From NCBI GenBank assembly GCA_039619475.1, contig CM077116.1, positions 375,460,188 through 375,524,187 on the forward strand: DNA of 64,000 bases. The letters run 5' to 3'. Made by a program: the position numbers and the translations under genes. The notes under the pieces are model-generated. The model was not told the DNA's origin. It searched no databases and saw nothing but the letters and a program-made list of their open reading frames with translations. This document shows positions 51,011 through 62,392 of this stretch, piece by piece (the first letter of the stretch is position 1; the number at the start of each line of letters is the position of its first letter). The DNA is from Icerya purchasi (Eukaryota; Arthropoda; Insecta; Hemiptera; Monophlebidae).

Positions 51011-51104
51011 CTCTTCACATTTTTGCCTGAAAAATGTAGGTTATATTTTTATTTTCTGTTGTACAGATTCGACATCTGTGGGTTGTACACCTAGATTCAT
51101 AAGC

Positions 51105-51130
51105 TATATTATATATATATATATATATAT
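51105..51130 (+). repeat. TA microsatellite (right of RTE copy)
   Basis: (TA)n, about 25 bp, the counterpart of the tract at 49707-49730. Confidence 0.9.
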
Positions 51131-53609
51131 TGTAAAAAAAGGTAGAATGGGTTGTAATTTGGCGGGTCAAGCTCGTTCGACATGTGAGAGGGAGAAATCA
51201 TAGTAATTTCTTATTTACCGCTTTCAAATATCTTTTAAAATCTTTCTGTCTATCTCTTGTTAAACGAATTCAAAAAAAAAAACCAATACCTGAAGGCTTA
51301 TTAAGATACGACTAACCGTTTGACAGTTCCTGTCGTTTGTAAAAGACGAAAGAAATTTTTCATGCGGATTCCTAACTTCCCGCATGAATATTTAAAAATC
51401 ATAAACAAAATGCCTAATAGAGTACTAAATAATACCTCATTTTTTTTTTTTTTTTTTTTTTTTTTCGTTCCCATCTATTAAGTATATATTTAATTTTTTA
51501 ATTTAGTGTTAGATCGTTAAATATTTGTGACCTATATTATTGTACAATCGCAGTACTAATAATATTATTGTACTTTTTTATTTCTTTAACCGTTCGCTGA
51601 TGTTTACATATATCGTTGCTTTTGAATCTTCATTTTTCTTTTCCTCGTAACTTTGTTATTTAGTATTTTGATTTCTTTCATTTGTTTTTCTATTCCATCG
51701 TAGTTTCCGCATACCGTTTCATTTTTGGTTTTCTTCTCCTTCGACATTTTTTTTAGAGGAACTTTTTTCAGGTGAAAACAAATCAGAAGACAAATTTATT
51801 CAAGTCATCTTCATAAACAGAAAGTAAAATCTTAGATAGCGGCAAAAATCCTGTAAAGTACGTAGAAAAATGGATTTGAACGATAGGGGATGTCACTGAA
51901 AAACACATTCAAAACTAAAGGGAACGAATTAACTTTAAAAATCATAAAGAAAATAATGTATTAATAATAAACAATTAAGAACACCCGCGTGGATTTATCG
52001 GTGTGATGACAGCGGGAAGTTTCAACGATTCTAAAATTCTCGGAATGGTAGGGCAAACCCTCAGGGGTCACGTTAGCAACGAAACAATTTGCAGCATAAT
52101 CCCTTCCATACATAATAAATGAAGCAGTAGAAAAGTAGGTAGTCATCCATGATTCTCTTCAATAACATGAATTATCATAAAGAAATTAAGAGTAATAAAG
52201 TTTGAGTGATCTCCGTCATTCGTGTAAATACAATTAATTTATATGATGTAATAGGCAGCATATTTCGACCAGGAATAAATGGGGCAACTATTTTGGAACT
52301 CCTCTTTAGAGAATGGACTGCTTTCAAAATATAATTTATTTGCTTTTATTTAAATTTGTTCCAAAAAATACAGTTTATTAACGTGTTTAGCGTTATTACA
52401 TATTTATGGCACAAAACGAACGATAGCTACAATACTGGAAGTGAGAACAATTTAATTTTTAATTAATTACTTTTATTTGATTTCATTTTTCTCTTTGAAA
52501 CTACAAAAGTCGCGGTACAGATGAAATTAAAAAAATTCGAGACATTTAGAAACATGAGATCTAAGGACAATGTAAGTAGGTAATGAATGACAACCTATGT
52601 AATTTCGATTTTAGTTTTTTTTTCCCGCTCAGAGAAAAGTGATTTAGGGCAGGGGTTTAAATATACTTAGTTTTTCTTATTTTATCCTTCATCGCTCCCC
52701 GAAAAGAAATCATGAAATTGTAACTGTTTTTTTATATACCAAAAAAAAATAAAAACAAATATAAAAAATTGGGTAAAATTATTAGTATCATTTTAGAACA
52801 TATAGTGTATAAATTGATAATCTTATACATCATCAGCCATCATGAAAATTACATATCCGTAGCGTAAAGATATGTTTTACATTAAAAGTACTGCAAAGTT
52901 GTTTTTGATATTAACGCTAATTTAAGATAGCCAATTTCTTCCCTCTCAGAGATGTCAGTAAATACTGTATAACTATACAGTAAACGAATAAAATTAATTG
53001 AAAGATACGCAGGCTGCAAAGAACGCAGTTCACAATCTCCGGAATCAAAACGTGCAATCCCTATTCACGTTCTACTAACTGCCCGGTAAATTTACCGTCG
53101 TATTGCCGCAATTTTAAATGAAAACGGCCAGAATAGTTTCGAACGGTCTTGACGTCACGTTGATTACCGTTATTTAGTGTCAGACTCGACTGCTGCAGGC
53201 TACTGCTAAAGAATAAAATTAGCAGTAACAAAGTGGAAAGCTTTACGTAATGAATTTTTTTAATTTTCTGTCAAATTAGGGAAAACAAAAACATTCGAAC
53301 AGAATTAACGCCGACTTCCGAATTATGCAACGTGATGTCACGTTACTGAGTGTTCCAGCTGTATAAAGAAAAATTTTGGAAACGGAAAATTCACTTTTTT
53401 TGTTTTCATTTTTCTCCGTACTTCAATGTGTATAAAATTATTCGAATTTTAATTTCATTAACGCGTTACAAGTTCACATTGTTAATATTTTTCTTTTTCT
53501 TTTTTTGTACCCTTCAGAGGGTGCGGTGGTACCGTCGCGTCTGCCGCAGTCCTTCATGATTTTGGTCCATTTTAAGCTACCATTGACACCTCATGTAGAC
53601 TCAAACCAG
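51131..53609. other. Non-coding DNA
   Basis: No gene recognised. Contains a 26-T run (51440-51465) and other T-rich patches. Confidence 0.45.
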
Positions 53610-53897
53610 TTAATGATTATAATAATTGATTAACCCATCGTGTTCTTGGTCTATCTTTAGCCCTCTCATTTTTCCAGTAAAATCATCTGGCGTTTTAGAG
53701 AGTTTACGTGCTGCACAAAGTTTTAAAAATCTTTTCTTAATATCTTGTTTGCTAAACGCGTCTGTGTACATCAAGCTTGTTAAAAATGTAGGCATTCCTT
53801 TTACGATGCATTCATGGCATTCGTAATAATTTCCTATATTCAAACCTATCAATTCTGTTAATATCTTCGACAGTAAGGGACTAAGTTTCGCTTGCAT
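53610..53897 (-). CDS. Hypothetical 95-residue frame, possible half saposin-B domain
   Basis: Not firmly identified. The frame has Cys27 and Cys30 (YYECHECIVKG), an amphipathic stretch with SKQDIKKRFLKLC, and Cys61 after a 30-residue gap. C-x2-C...LC with this spacing is the first half of a saposin-B fold, as in acid sphingomyelinase N-termini. The position where the fourth Cys is expected (about residue 73, PDDFTGK) is Phe. The remaining Cys and any catalytic domain are absent and there is no clear signal peptide, so it could be one exon, a pseudogene fragment or chance. Codon content looks less skewed than in neighbouring random frames. No neighbouring exons recognised. Confidence 0.3.
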   Translation of the reverse strand: MQAKLSPLLSKILTELIGLNIGNYYECHECIVKGMPTFLTSLMYTDAFSKQDIKKRFLKLCAARKLSKTPDDFTGKMRGLKIDQEHDGLINYYNH

Positions 53898-54603
53898 ATG
53901 ATTAGATTAGGCAGTTTAAAAAATTCAACTTCGTGTTCGGCGACAATCTTTACCGATGTTTAATGACCGCACGGTGCGCTACAGTTGCTCTACGTTTTGT
54001 GTCCGGTTATTTCTTAGAAAATATTCATCTTATTAACTATGTACTACGACTGCTGTGGTTGGATTATTTAATAAAACGTCGTTATTCTAATATTCGAATA
54101 CTTTCTCAATATCTTACACATTTTATGATCATTTACAATTGGAAGGTAAAAATATTTCATACATGGAGAAGTTTGAATGGTCGCTACATCTGTGTACCAT
54201 AACTACATAGCTATGCTACAGGAAAAACTTTAAAAACTTTTCCTGTTGCACGTCCTTAATAAACATATCGCACAGAGGGAAGTGTTATATTTAATTAAAT
54301 TGTTTTTGAACCGGAATTGAAGCTGATAAATTTATATCGAAAATATACTTTATTCTTTACTTTTTTTTTTATAAATTGTACTGAAATTAAAATGAACCCC
54401 CGTGTTAGCGACTAGCTGTATGTAAATTAAAACTGTGGAATTTATTTATTTTTTATGTCGTCAAGGCGCTTTTTACGATGAACACTTGATACTGAAAAGC
54501 ACATCGAATGTGTTTAGTTTACGAATTTTTAAAAGCCAATCGCAGTCTTTAGAGAGAATATCTCTATAAATCTGTCAACACATTTTTAATAAGGTCAATT
54601 TTG
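53898..54603. other. Non-coding DNA
   Basis: No gene recognised; the 89-residue plus frame at 53.9-54.2 kb has no motif. Confidence 0.4.
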
Positions 54604-55130
54604 TTTTGGGTGGGATCGTCAACCAGGGACCTTACCCAAAAATGATAGGAAGAAGAGTTAACTAATTAAAATTTAATTCGATCGGGAATAGCTGGAATAA
54701 AGGAACCAACGGCAGAGACAACAGACGCTGAGAGAAAAAAGACAGGATATAGCACAATAGGGAGTATGAAGCCTTTAGGATGAGTAAATAGAGAGAAGAA
54801 CGTTCCGCAGAAAGAGCAGATCACTCAAAAAGAATGTGATTAATATCACAGATAACTGCTTCATTAGAATGAAGAAGACAATAAGAAGAGGAACCAAAAA
54901 GAGACGATAGCGGGAAGAAATAAAGTGTGATTGAAGCGTAGACGAATAATAGGGACAATAACAGAGTGTGGAAGAGAAGGGAATTCTGAGAACTAAGAAT
55001 TAGCAGGAAGGTTATTAGGTGAGAGGTAAAAGAAACGATTATTGGTAAAGGAGAAACGGTACATATCCGACCAAAATTTAAAGTGAAATTTCTTACTCAA
55101 AGATAATAGATTAGTACTTAAGAAAAAAAA
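54604..55130 (-). pseudogene. I-like retrotransposon 3' fragment (RNase H tail)
   Basis: Reading leftward, KKFHFKFWSDMYRFSF and RFFYLSPNNLPANS, then FPSLPHSVIVPIIRLRFNHT, align with KYFHLRFWSNMYPSSF, SFYLSVQPNLPSNP and FPSLPRSVVVSIVCLRLNHS in the I-like element at 13.3-16.0 kb. The 3' terminus GGTCCCTGGTTGACGATCCC matches the 13.3-kb copy's GGTCCTCGGTTGACGAGCCC. The coding part has stops and lacks RT and RNase H, so it is a 5'-truncated relic of the same family or a close sister. Confidence 0.8.
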
Positions 55131-55225
55131 AAATTTACTAACAAATTTAGCTACTTTATGATAATTGACACGTTATCTTGTTTTGTTTTGTTTTTTTTAT
55201 CGCGTACAATATTTTACATTAATTC

Positions 55226-55320
55226 TTTCTTTTTTTTCTCTTTTTGGGGGGATTTCCAGCCGAGGGGATTACTCAGCATTAGATTCTAATTTGATATGAA
55301 CCGTATATAACTAACCTTCG
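55226..55320 (-). mobile_element. Possible further I-family 3' end
   Basis: A T-rich tract followed by CCAGCCGAGGGGATT and ATTAGATTCTAATTTG resembles the 3' end of the copy at 3535-3786 (CAACCAAGGAATCT, ATTAGATTTTAATCTG), with a deletion between. Short and diverged. Confidence 0.35.
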
Positions 55321-56257
55321 GAACGAAGGATATTTTTTCGACAAGCCGAACTTGTTTAAAGGTAGTTTACAAAAGCAGATATGATAATTTTCAAAGATAC
55401 ATTAATGCAAGATTGCGAAGTTCGACGCATAGGAACACTATCTAGACTCCCGGATGCCAGTTCTTCTATAATACTTACAGGAGAGTATATTTCATGAAAT
55501 AGAATATTGAAAAAATTTTCAGATAAATTTAATTTACGATTTGTGCAACAATTTCTATCACAACCTGCCCAACGCAAAAATGTTACATATTTACTTATTA
55601 CCACTAGCATAAAAATGGTATACTTCTTAATATATAAATTGCTTTGAAACTTCTTTTTGTAAGCTACATGTAATTTTTATTTCATACTCTTGTACATAAT
55701 ATTAGCAATAAAAAAAATACCAGACAATGTTAAAAATCTGCTTTAGAAAACAATACGAAATACTATAAAATTTGATGTCGATTTTCATTTCGTAAACATC
55801 GATAACAACAGTGCTTTAAAAGTAAAATAACGGGGTGAAGACGTATTACGTGACCGTAAAGAATATCTAAAACATTATAGTAAATAATACCAAGCCCGTT
55901 TCGGGAAAAATTCTTCTAAACAAACAATACCACGCAATACTGCCTACAGCCGACTACTTGGCAAGTGGGATATATCATCATCAATACAATCGTGAGGAAG
56001 ATTGATCGTTTTTATGGTATTTTTAATTTTTTTATTTTTGTAATAAGATTTTAATAGTTTTAAAGCTGATAGGCAACATATAAAAAATAAAAAGGTGCGT
56101 TTGAATAGAATATCGTATATTATCATTCATTATTGGTCGCTGTTCACTTTTGCAGAATTTAAATACATTATCGGTTGTTTATTACTCGCATGTACGATTA
56201 TAATTAGTATATGCAAATATTGTTTGGAACCCTTCTAATAAGAATCACATATATCGG
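55321..56257. other. Non-coding DNA
   Basis: No gene recognised; the short minus frames at 55.4-56.1 kb have no motifs. Confidence 0.4.
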
Positions 56258-56994
56258 GTGGGCCATCTATCGGTTTAAATTTAAACCACCGGTTATTTCG
56301 AATCTAATAATACTTATGCCATTCTATTCTATCACAGAATTCAGTATATTATATCCGCTGAACGCACCGATTACGAGTGACTGTTTGGTGCGGCTTGTGG
56401 AGCAGAGGCATCATTGGCCCATATTTATTTGAAAATGAGGACAGCGCAACCATTACGGTCAATGGAGACACCTATCGTCGCACCATGGATTTTTTTGTGC
56501 CCGCTCTTGGTGGTATTGATGTGAACAATATTTGGTTTCAACAGGATGGTGCAACTTGCCACACATCTCATGCCACAATCGATTTATTGCGTCAAACGTT
56601 TGATGACCGTTTAATTAGCCGAAACGGTGATGTTAATTGGCCGCCAAGAAGCTGCGATTTGACACTGTTGGACTATTTCCTGTGAGGCGCCGTTAAAGAC
56701 AACTGTTATGCTGACAAACCCCAGAGACAATTGAGCATTTGAAGGCCAACATTCGTGATGCCATTGCCGAGATACGACCCCATACACTCGAAAAAGTGTT
56801 CGAAAATTGGTCCGATCGAATGGGGTACTGTGATGCCAGCCGCGCCAGCCATATGATTGAAATAATATTCCATTTCTAACCGGAACTACAATTGTACCTC
56901 ACGACGAGAAAAAAAAAAAAAATTTGATTTTAAACCGTTTTTGTTTGTTAATTGCATTTTTAAATTTATACTTTTAAATGGCTCACATGTTATT
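56258..56994 (+). mobile_element. Tc1/mariner-superfamily element with internal deletion
   Basis: The left end GTGGGCCATCTA...TTTAAATTT (about 56259-56284) and the reverse complement of the right end, GTGAGCCATTTA...ATAAATTT (about 56962-56990), form imperfect terminal inverted repeats around the transposase remnant. The left TIR is followed within about 90 bp by the middle of the transposase, so the DNA-binding N-terminus is deleted. Exact termini and a TA duplication cannot be fixed. Confidence 0.6.
56359..56879 (+). pseudogene. DD41D-type Tc1/mariner transposase, C-terminal catalytic part
   Basis: The frame reads RVTVWCGLWSRGIIGPYLFE, then NIWFQQDGATCHTSHATIDL with the second catalytic Asp. 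RNGDVNWPPRSCDLTLLDYF follows; counting residues between the two Asp (QQD to LLD) gives 41. The codon after DYFL is TGA where Trp is normal (DYFLWGAVKD). One base is then lost near 56720, and the correct end is read in another frame: HLKANIRDAIAEIRPHTLEK, NWSDRMGYCDASRASHM, stop at 56877-56879. Only one nonsense and one frameshift lesion occur in about 170 codons, so decay is recent compared with other elements here. The helix-turn-helix N-terminus and first catalytic Asp are missing. Confidence 0.88.
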
Positions 56995-59900
56995 TACTTG
57001 AAAGGGTTGAAAAGCGTTTCTTAAGGTGGCTACACTTTAAGTTTCATTATAGTGATATGTTTCCATTCAATTATAAACAATAGTTGAATGAGTTCAGAAT
57101 GTCCACATTAGAAAATAAAAGGAAAATATCTGCTGCTGTTTTATTTATACGCAATTTATTGACTGGTATACTATATAAATGATTTTAATTTACTTTCAAA
57201 AGTTGGGGGTTCCGAGTTCCCAGATTAACGGCCAGAAAAATGCAATTATTGCATGTGCCGTTTGCAACAAAAAAGAGCTTTATACGAATTTTGCTCTTTT
57301 GACTGCGGTAAAAATAACAAATTATTTCTTAATGAACGAATCGGAGGCTGACATGTTTTTCAATAACATAAATAAGTTTAAGCAGATGGTTGAATTATTT
57401 TACTGCTCAATGGATTAATTGAAAATGTGCGCAGTTTACCCTCTTCCACATATTTTTTAAAACGTAACTTATATTAATTCGCTTGTGTTACATAGAATGT
57501 ACGTCTGTATGTGCCATGGATGTATGCGTGTTATATGTGATTGGTGTGTGAATGTGTGTGCGTATATATATATGAACTTGCGTGTAACTTCATTGCAATG
57601 AGTACTTGCTGAGAAGTTATTTTATGTACATAAGGAATAAATTTATTTTTGTATCGATCCTGTTTGTTAAAATCACATATTAATTCGTTACATGGCATAT
57701 GTGTATTCTTATGTGTTACATGGTGAGTGTATGCATATGTGTGTTATATGTGATTTGCGTGTGTATATGTCCGTATGTGTGTATTAAAGTGTGTTTCGCT
57801 TATAGTTTGTGTATTGTTATGTATTTATTATATATGCACGTATATAGATCTAATGTATAAACTGTAATTGGCTTCATGCTGTTGTGTTCAATTAAATAAA
57901 TAAATAAATAAATAATGATGACAGTGTATTTCGAGAAATCAGAATAAATCGTAAAACGCGATCAGTGTTTCTGATGTAAACATATTAGAATCTCCGCACA
58001 GGGAAAATAGAAAGAATTTCGGCTAATTATCTGAGAAATAAATATTTGCCTAATAAAGCTAAAGTATTTTTCGTAATTATTTGAACATTTTCTTCCGGCT
58101 TAATGTTCAATTTTCAATATTCTTCCACTAATTCCCATCAGTTCTTCTTTTTAATATGCGGTTCTTTTAATGATGGATTCTCAAACTTCCTTATTCTTTC
58201 ACGTTACTTGTGTCAGCTATTTTTTTTTTGTTTTTTTTTGTTCTTTATAGTCCGGTACTTGACTAGAAAGCTAGATGATATTTATTAATACACCTATCAA
58301 TTTTAAGTAACCAAGCGAAAACAATTTACGAATCTTCGTTGACTTTGACCGCTGCAGATGACACCATCATTATTATTATTATTATTATTATAGTGGAGAC
58401 TAAATACTGCTGACTTTCGGTTAGTCCTTATTGTATTTTCGGCGCAGTTCCAGAAAATTCCGGTTAAATGCTGATTAAGTGCCGAAAAATCTTAATATAA
58501 CCTTTTTTATCCCGTACAGAGGCTAACAAGGGGGACTAGAAAAGTTATAAACCAGTTCGATATCAGAATACCTTCTAGGGAGCAAAACAATGTAGACGAA
58601 AGCAGATGAACCGGATTAATCGGCAGAATATCATCGGTGAGGATCAGCGCACTATAGAGTGCAAGGCGGAAAAGAAACCCGATGGCGAAAGCTACGACTG
58701 AACGGAGAAATTCAAAGTTCTCAGAAATGCTACAATAACATTCGACATTAGTTCTCTGCACCGTGGTCTAGAACCAATAGGTACGGTACATACGTATGTA
58801 TATGAAAACAAAACAAAAATCGAGCATTACTTCGTGACATTATTAATCGCGACTTAATCAGAAGCCATCCGAACCTAGCTTTGTAATCACGGCATATCAT
58901 TGGTCTCGTATTAAGGTTTATCGAAAGATAAAATCTGTAAAGAAAACGCGATACCTTTTTCCATCGCGATATCTCTCGCAAAAGTAATCTATCTTTCGTT
59001 GGCTACGTACATTAATCATTCTTATCGTCACTTTTAAGAATGTACCCGTGTATTGCAGCTGCGGAAAATCCAGTTCCGTATTGTTAGATAGGCAGCGGTG
59101 TTGTATCATCGTGGAGGTCGCCGATTTGACGGGAAATAATTGAACTCGATGATGATATTTCAATTGTCTTACAGCTCCCGTTGTGCTTCATTCATCGTCG
59201 TAAATGTATTTAATCTGGTCAGAGTTATACAATGTAAAATTTGTTATATATAGGAATTTGCGCGTTTGACAGCATCATTCCACACGCGAATCGTTTAAAA
59301 TCGGATCGTTTTAAAACAGTTTTCTTTTTCTTCTTTCTCGGCTTTTTTCTTTTTCCATCAAAAAAGAAAAACGCACGTCCGAAAAATATAAAATACGCTG
59401 TGTTCCCTCCCTCGCCAAGTAAATTTTGAAAAAAATATCGAAGGATAATGGAAAGAAAAAGGGCCGCCTAAAATTGTCCAACTTAGAAAAACAAATCGAC
59501 TCATTGTCGGCACAACCGATCATGCATTTGGAAAAGGAGAAATGTAACAGGCTTCGCAAATTTCAAATGCGCGCCTTTTTTGGAAAAGTTATAGAATTTT
59601 AACTATGAATAACCGTTTCACGTAGGAAACCTCAAATTTGAACTGTAAATATCAAAATTTTCATAACTGTAATAAAATCGATTTTCGAAAGTAAATCGAT
59701 TTATGCGAATAAAACGTAAAGCGGATCTCTCAGTGACGTCGCAACAAAGTTGAAAAAGTTTCAAAAACATCACTCGAATAAAACGACGAAAGCGCGCAAC
59801 GCTAACATTATAATTTTAAAATTAAGATAACTCGGAACGCGGGCAAGAAAATGTAATTACAATGCTCTTCATTGGTGCGCAGTCGTTTGAAATAAGCTAT

Positions 59901-60187
59901 GTCATTGGGAAAATGTACACTCCTTGAACAAATGTCACAACTAGACCTTTTCGACAATTTTCGTAACATTTTCGAAAGATCAAAAACATTACGGACTTTA
60001 CGAAAAGCCGATATTAAAAAGAGTCGCATACTATACGCGGGAAACGGAGCCAAAAGCGTTACGATTATTCTATTAACGCTGGTGATTCGAAATGGTAAGT
60101 TTTGTAAAAAAAAAATAATTAAAGTTTTCTTCATTCATTTTTGTGTTCTCAATGCTGTATTAATAAATTGAAAATTCAAACACAATA
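56995..60187. other. Non-coding DNA with simple repeats
   Basis: 57470-57800 is rich in GTGTG and ATGTGT words with a loose internal duplication (TGTGTTATATGTGATT-like, near 57525 and 57742). An AAAT repeat lies at about 57892-57915 and an ATT repeat at about 58366-58391. Frames at 57.18-57.42 and 58.5-60.2 kb have no recognisable motifs. Confidence 0.45.
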
Positions 60188-61000
60188 CATATATATATAT
60201 ATATATATATTCACAATTAAAATTATAATAAAATTATAAAAATAGCCCCGACTAGTTTCGGATATCACAGATAATCATGGCTTTAAGAACATTTTTATTA
60301 ACACAAAATGAATTAAATGAAAAACGAAATAATAAAATCCGTAAGTTCTTCATATAGAAGACGATATTTGAAAATTTTTAATAACTAAATTATTCTGAAT
60401 ATTTAATAATGGATTATTGCCCGGAAATTATGTATTTAATATTTTGTTATTGTTAAATTTATCAATATTAAATTGTTCTGCAAAATACGGTTGATTTACA
60501 CCTTTTTGTAATTTTTAAAATCGTGTTATGTCTGTATTAAGGTTGTTACATGATTTGCTGTAAGATATTATATCTTAATTACAGACACATAGATAAATCT
60601 AAGTTCGCTGAACAAATCATATAAAAAGAACATCGCATATGCGACGATATTAATACAGGCATGACGCGATTTTAAAAACTACAAAAAAATATATGTAAAT
60701 CAATTGGATTTTGCAGAACAATTTTATATCAATAAATTTAACGATAACAAAATATTAAATACACAATTTCCGGGCAATAATCCATTATTAAATATTCAGA
60801 ATAATTTAGTTTTTAAAGTTTTTCAAATATCGTCTTCTATATAAAGAACTTACCGATTTTATTATTTCGTTTTTCATTTAATTCATTTTGTGTTAATAAA
60901 AATGTTATTAAAGCCATGATTATCTGTGATATCCGAAACTAGTCGGATATTTTTATAATTTTATTATAATTTTAATTGTGAATGTATATATATATATTAA
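60188..61000. repeat. Near-perfect fold-back element, arms about 330 bp
   Basis: The left arm 60210-60540 and right arm 60650-60982 are reverse complements with roughly 95% identity by eye, with words such as CGACTAGTTTCGGATATCAC and TTATTGCCCGGAAATT in both. The loop of about 110 nt contains the 12-bp palindrome TCGCATATGCGA (60632-60643). TA microsatellites lie at both tips (60188-60210 and about 60983-61000). No coding capacity. Confidence 0.92.
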
Positions 61001-61341
61001 TTACAACGTAATTCTTAGGCTACCCCCCATTCGAAAAAATGTCCCAATTTTATGTAACGCTAAATGTCCCAAAAAAATGTCCCAGAAAAATGTCCCAGAA
61101 AAATGTCCCAAAAAAATGTTCCAGAAAAATGTCCCAATTTTATGTAACGTTTGTTATATTTTGTAGGATTTTTGTTATTGTTATTTAAAAAATGTCACAA
61201 TTTTATGTAATGAAATATGTAACGAAAAATGTAACGAAAAAATGTCTTTATTTTATATAACGGAAGATAAATGTTAGAATAGGATTTTTTTGGTTATGTT
61301 ATTTTTTGTGTGTGTTGATGCCAGTAAGAATTACGTTGTAA
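61001..61341. mobile_element. Small TIR element carrying an ATGTCCC minisatellite
   Basis: A perfect 17-bp inverted repeat, TTACAACGTAATTCTTA at 61001-61017 and its complement at 61325-61341, bounds 341 bp. Inside, 61034-61262 is made of about a dozen AAAAATGTCCCAG-like units alternating with TTTTATGTAACG units. It has no open frame beyond the repeat (a KNVPEKCPKK-type translation). No convincing target duplication; the left side abuts the fold-back's TA tract. Confidence 0.6.
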
Positions 61342-61984
61342 ATTTTGATCATTTTATACAAAGTATAGAAGAGAAAGAGACAGAAATTAAAGCAAGAGGG
61401 GTCAAGGGGCACAGCCCCTTGCGAGATCCGAGTTTATATATATATATATGTACATATGTATTGTGTTTCAAAGTGTAATTTTCAATTTATTAATAAAAAA
61501 TAAATAATGTCGAAATTTACATTGTGTTTTTGTATTAATTCCAAACACTCACACGGAACCTTGAATGCTTTGTAACTTTTTGAACTTTCATTTCAAAATT
61601 CCGTAATTTTCGAGTGGGATTCTAACAGCGCTCTTCTTTGTGAAGGTTAACGATTTTAATGATCAACGGTTCCTCGTGCCCATTAAATTTGATTTTCTTT
61701 GAAATTCCGAATTTTGCTACAATTTTTTGGTCCCACCACTTATTACACTCTGTGTAGAGGCCCCGCTGATTTTTTTCCCTTTTGGCGAATTAGTTTTGAT
61801 TCGCGAGATAATTAAAAAATTTTAGAATGAAATTCGTATATTGCTTAGCAAAAAATAATAATAATAACACGATACCGATGTGCAAAAATACGTACTTACC
61901 AATTAGATAACCTAAATTATCCTGGTAGGAATCGACGGAAGGTCAATCGTGTGTCCAGATTAAACTTCAAAAAAACAGAATTCA
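61342..61984. other. Non-coding DNA with a strong small hairpin at 61403
   Basis: Holds the hairpin listed separately, a short TA tract at 61436-61450, and otherwise nothing recognisable. Confidence 0.5.
61403..61421. other. GC-rich perfect hairpin in AT-rich context
   Basis: CAAGGGGC, loop ACA, GCCCCTTG: an 8-bp perfect stem with a 3-nt loop. Not followed by a T run as a bacterial terminator would be, nor by the CTRR end of a Helitron. Function unknown. Confidence 0.7.
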
Positions 61985-62375
61985 TATATCATCATCATTA
62001 TCATCATCATTATCATCATCTAATCTCACTCGAGTCTGAGTATGAGTTCTTTATGTTTGTAGCGCATGTGAGAGACCTGTCCAATGCGGTGCGTTGTTGT
62101 AAAATCACACAGTTGGCAGGTTATATTTCGCTCTTTGGTATCATCCTTACCAGCAGGGTTTTTCTTTTTCCTTATCGGCTTAACATTCGCTAATTTGGTC
62201 ACAATTTCGGACCGCACTCTATGATTTTGAGCGCAGCATTCCCAAGCGTCCCTCTTTAGGTTAATGTTAATTCTTTTCAAGTCGTTAGCGATGACATATT
62301 TGAATCTCAAACATGGTCTACCCAATCGGGCATTTGCCATTGGCCAGAACACCGTATATCAATCTTTTTAGGATA
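61985..62375 (-). pseudogene. CR1/L2-like non-LTR retrotransposon, RT C-terminal tail
   Basis: The 108-residue frame at 62026-62352 reads GRPCLRFKYVIANDLKRINI, then WECCAQNHRVRSEIV, then CQLCDFTTTHRIGQVSHMRY. This matches the end of many insect LINE ORF2 proteins: GRPxLRFKDVxKRDLKxxxI, WExxAxDRxxWR, then a C-x2-C-x12-H-x4-H zinc finger with RIGxxSHxRxH (here Cys79, Cys82, His95, His100). Upstream YGVLANGKCPIG lies in another frame, so there is a shift. RT proper is absent; the fragment is cut by a TA microsatellite at about 62371-62392. The 3' end is a GAT/AAT-rich tail at 61987-62020. Confidence 0.8.
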
Positions 62376-62392
62376 TATATATATATATATAT

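Noticed and set aside
57179..57418. 79-residue plus frame after the mariner element
   Set aside because: No motif, not collinear with the transposase, composition like the surrounding AT-rich DNA.
58507..60171. Several opposing 77-108-residue frames
   Set aside because: They overlap on both strands, lack motifs and show no consistent start or splice context.
61403..61421. Bacterial-type terminator
   Set aside because: No following T run, and eukaryotic context.
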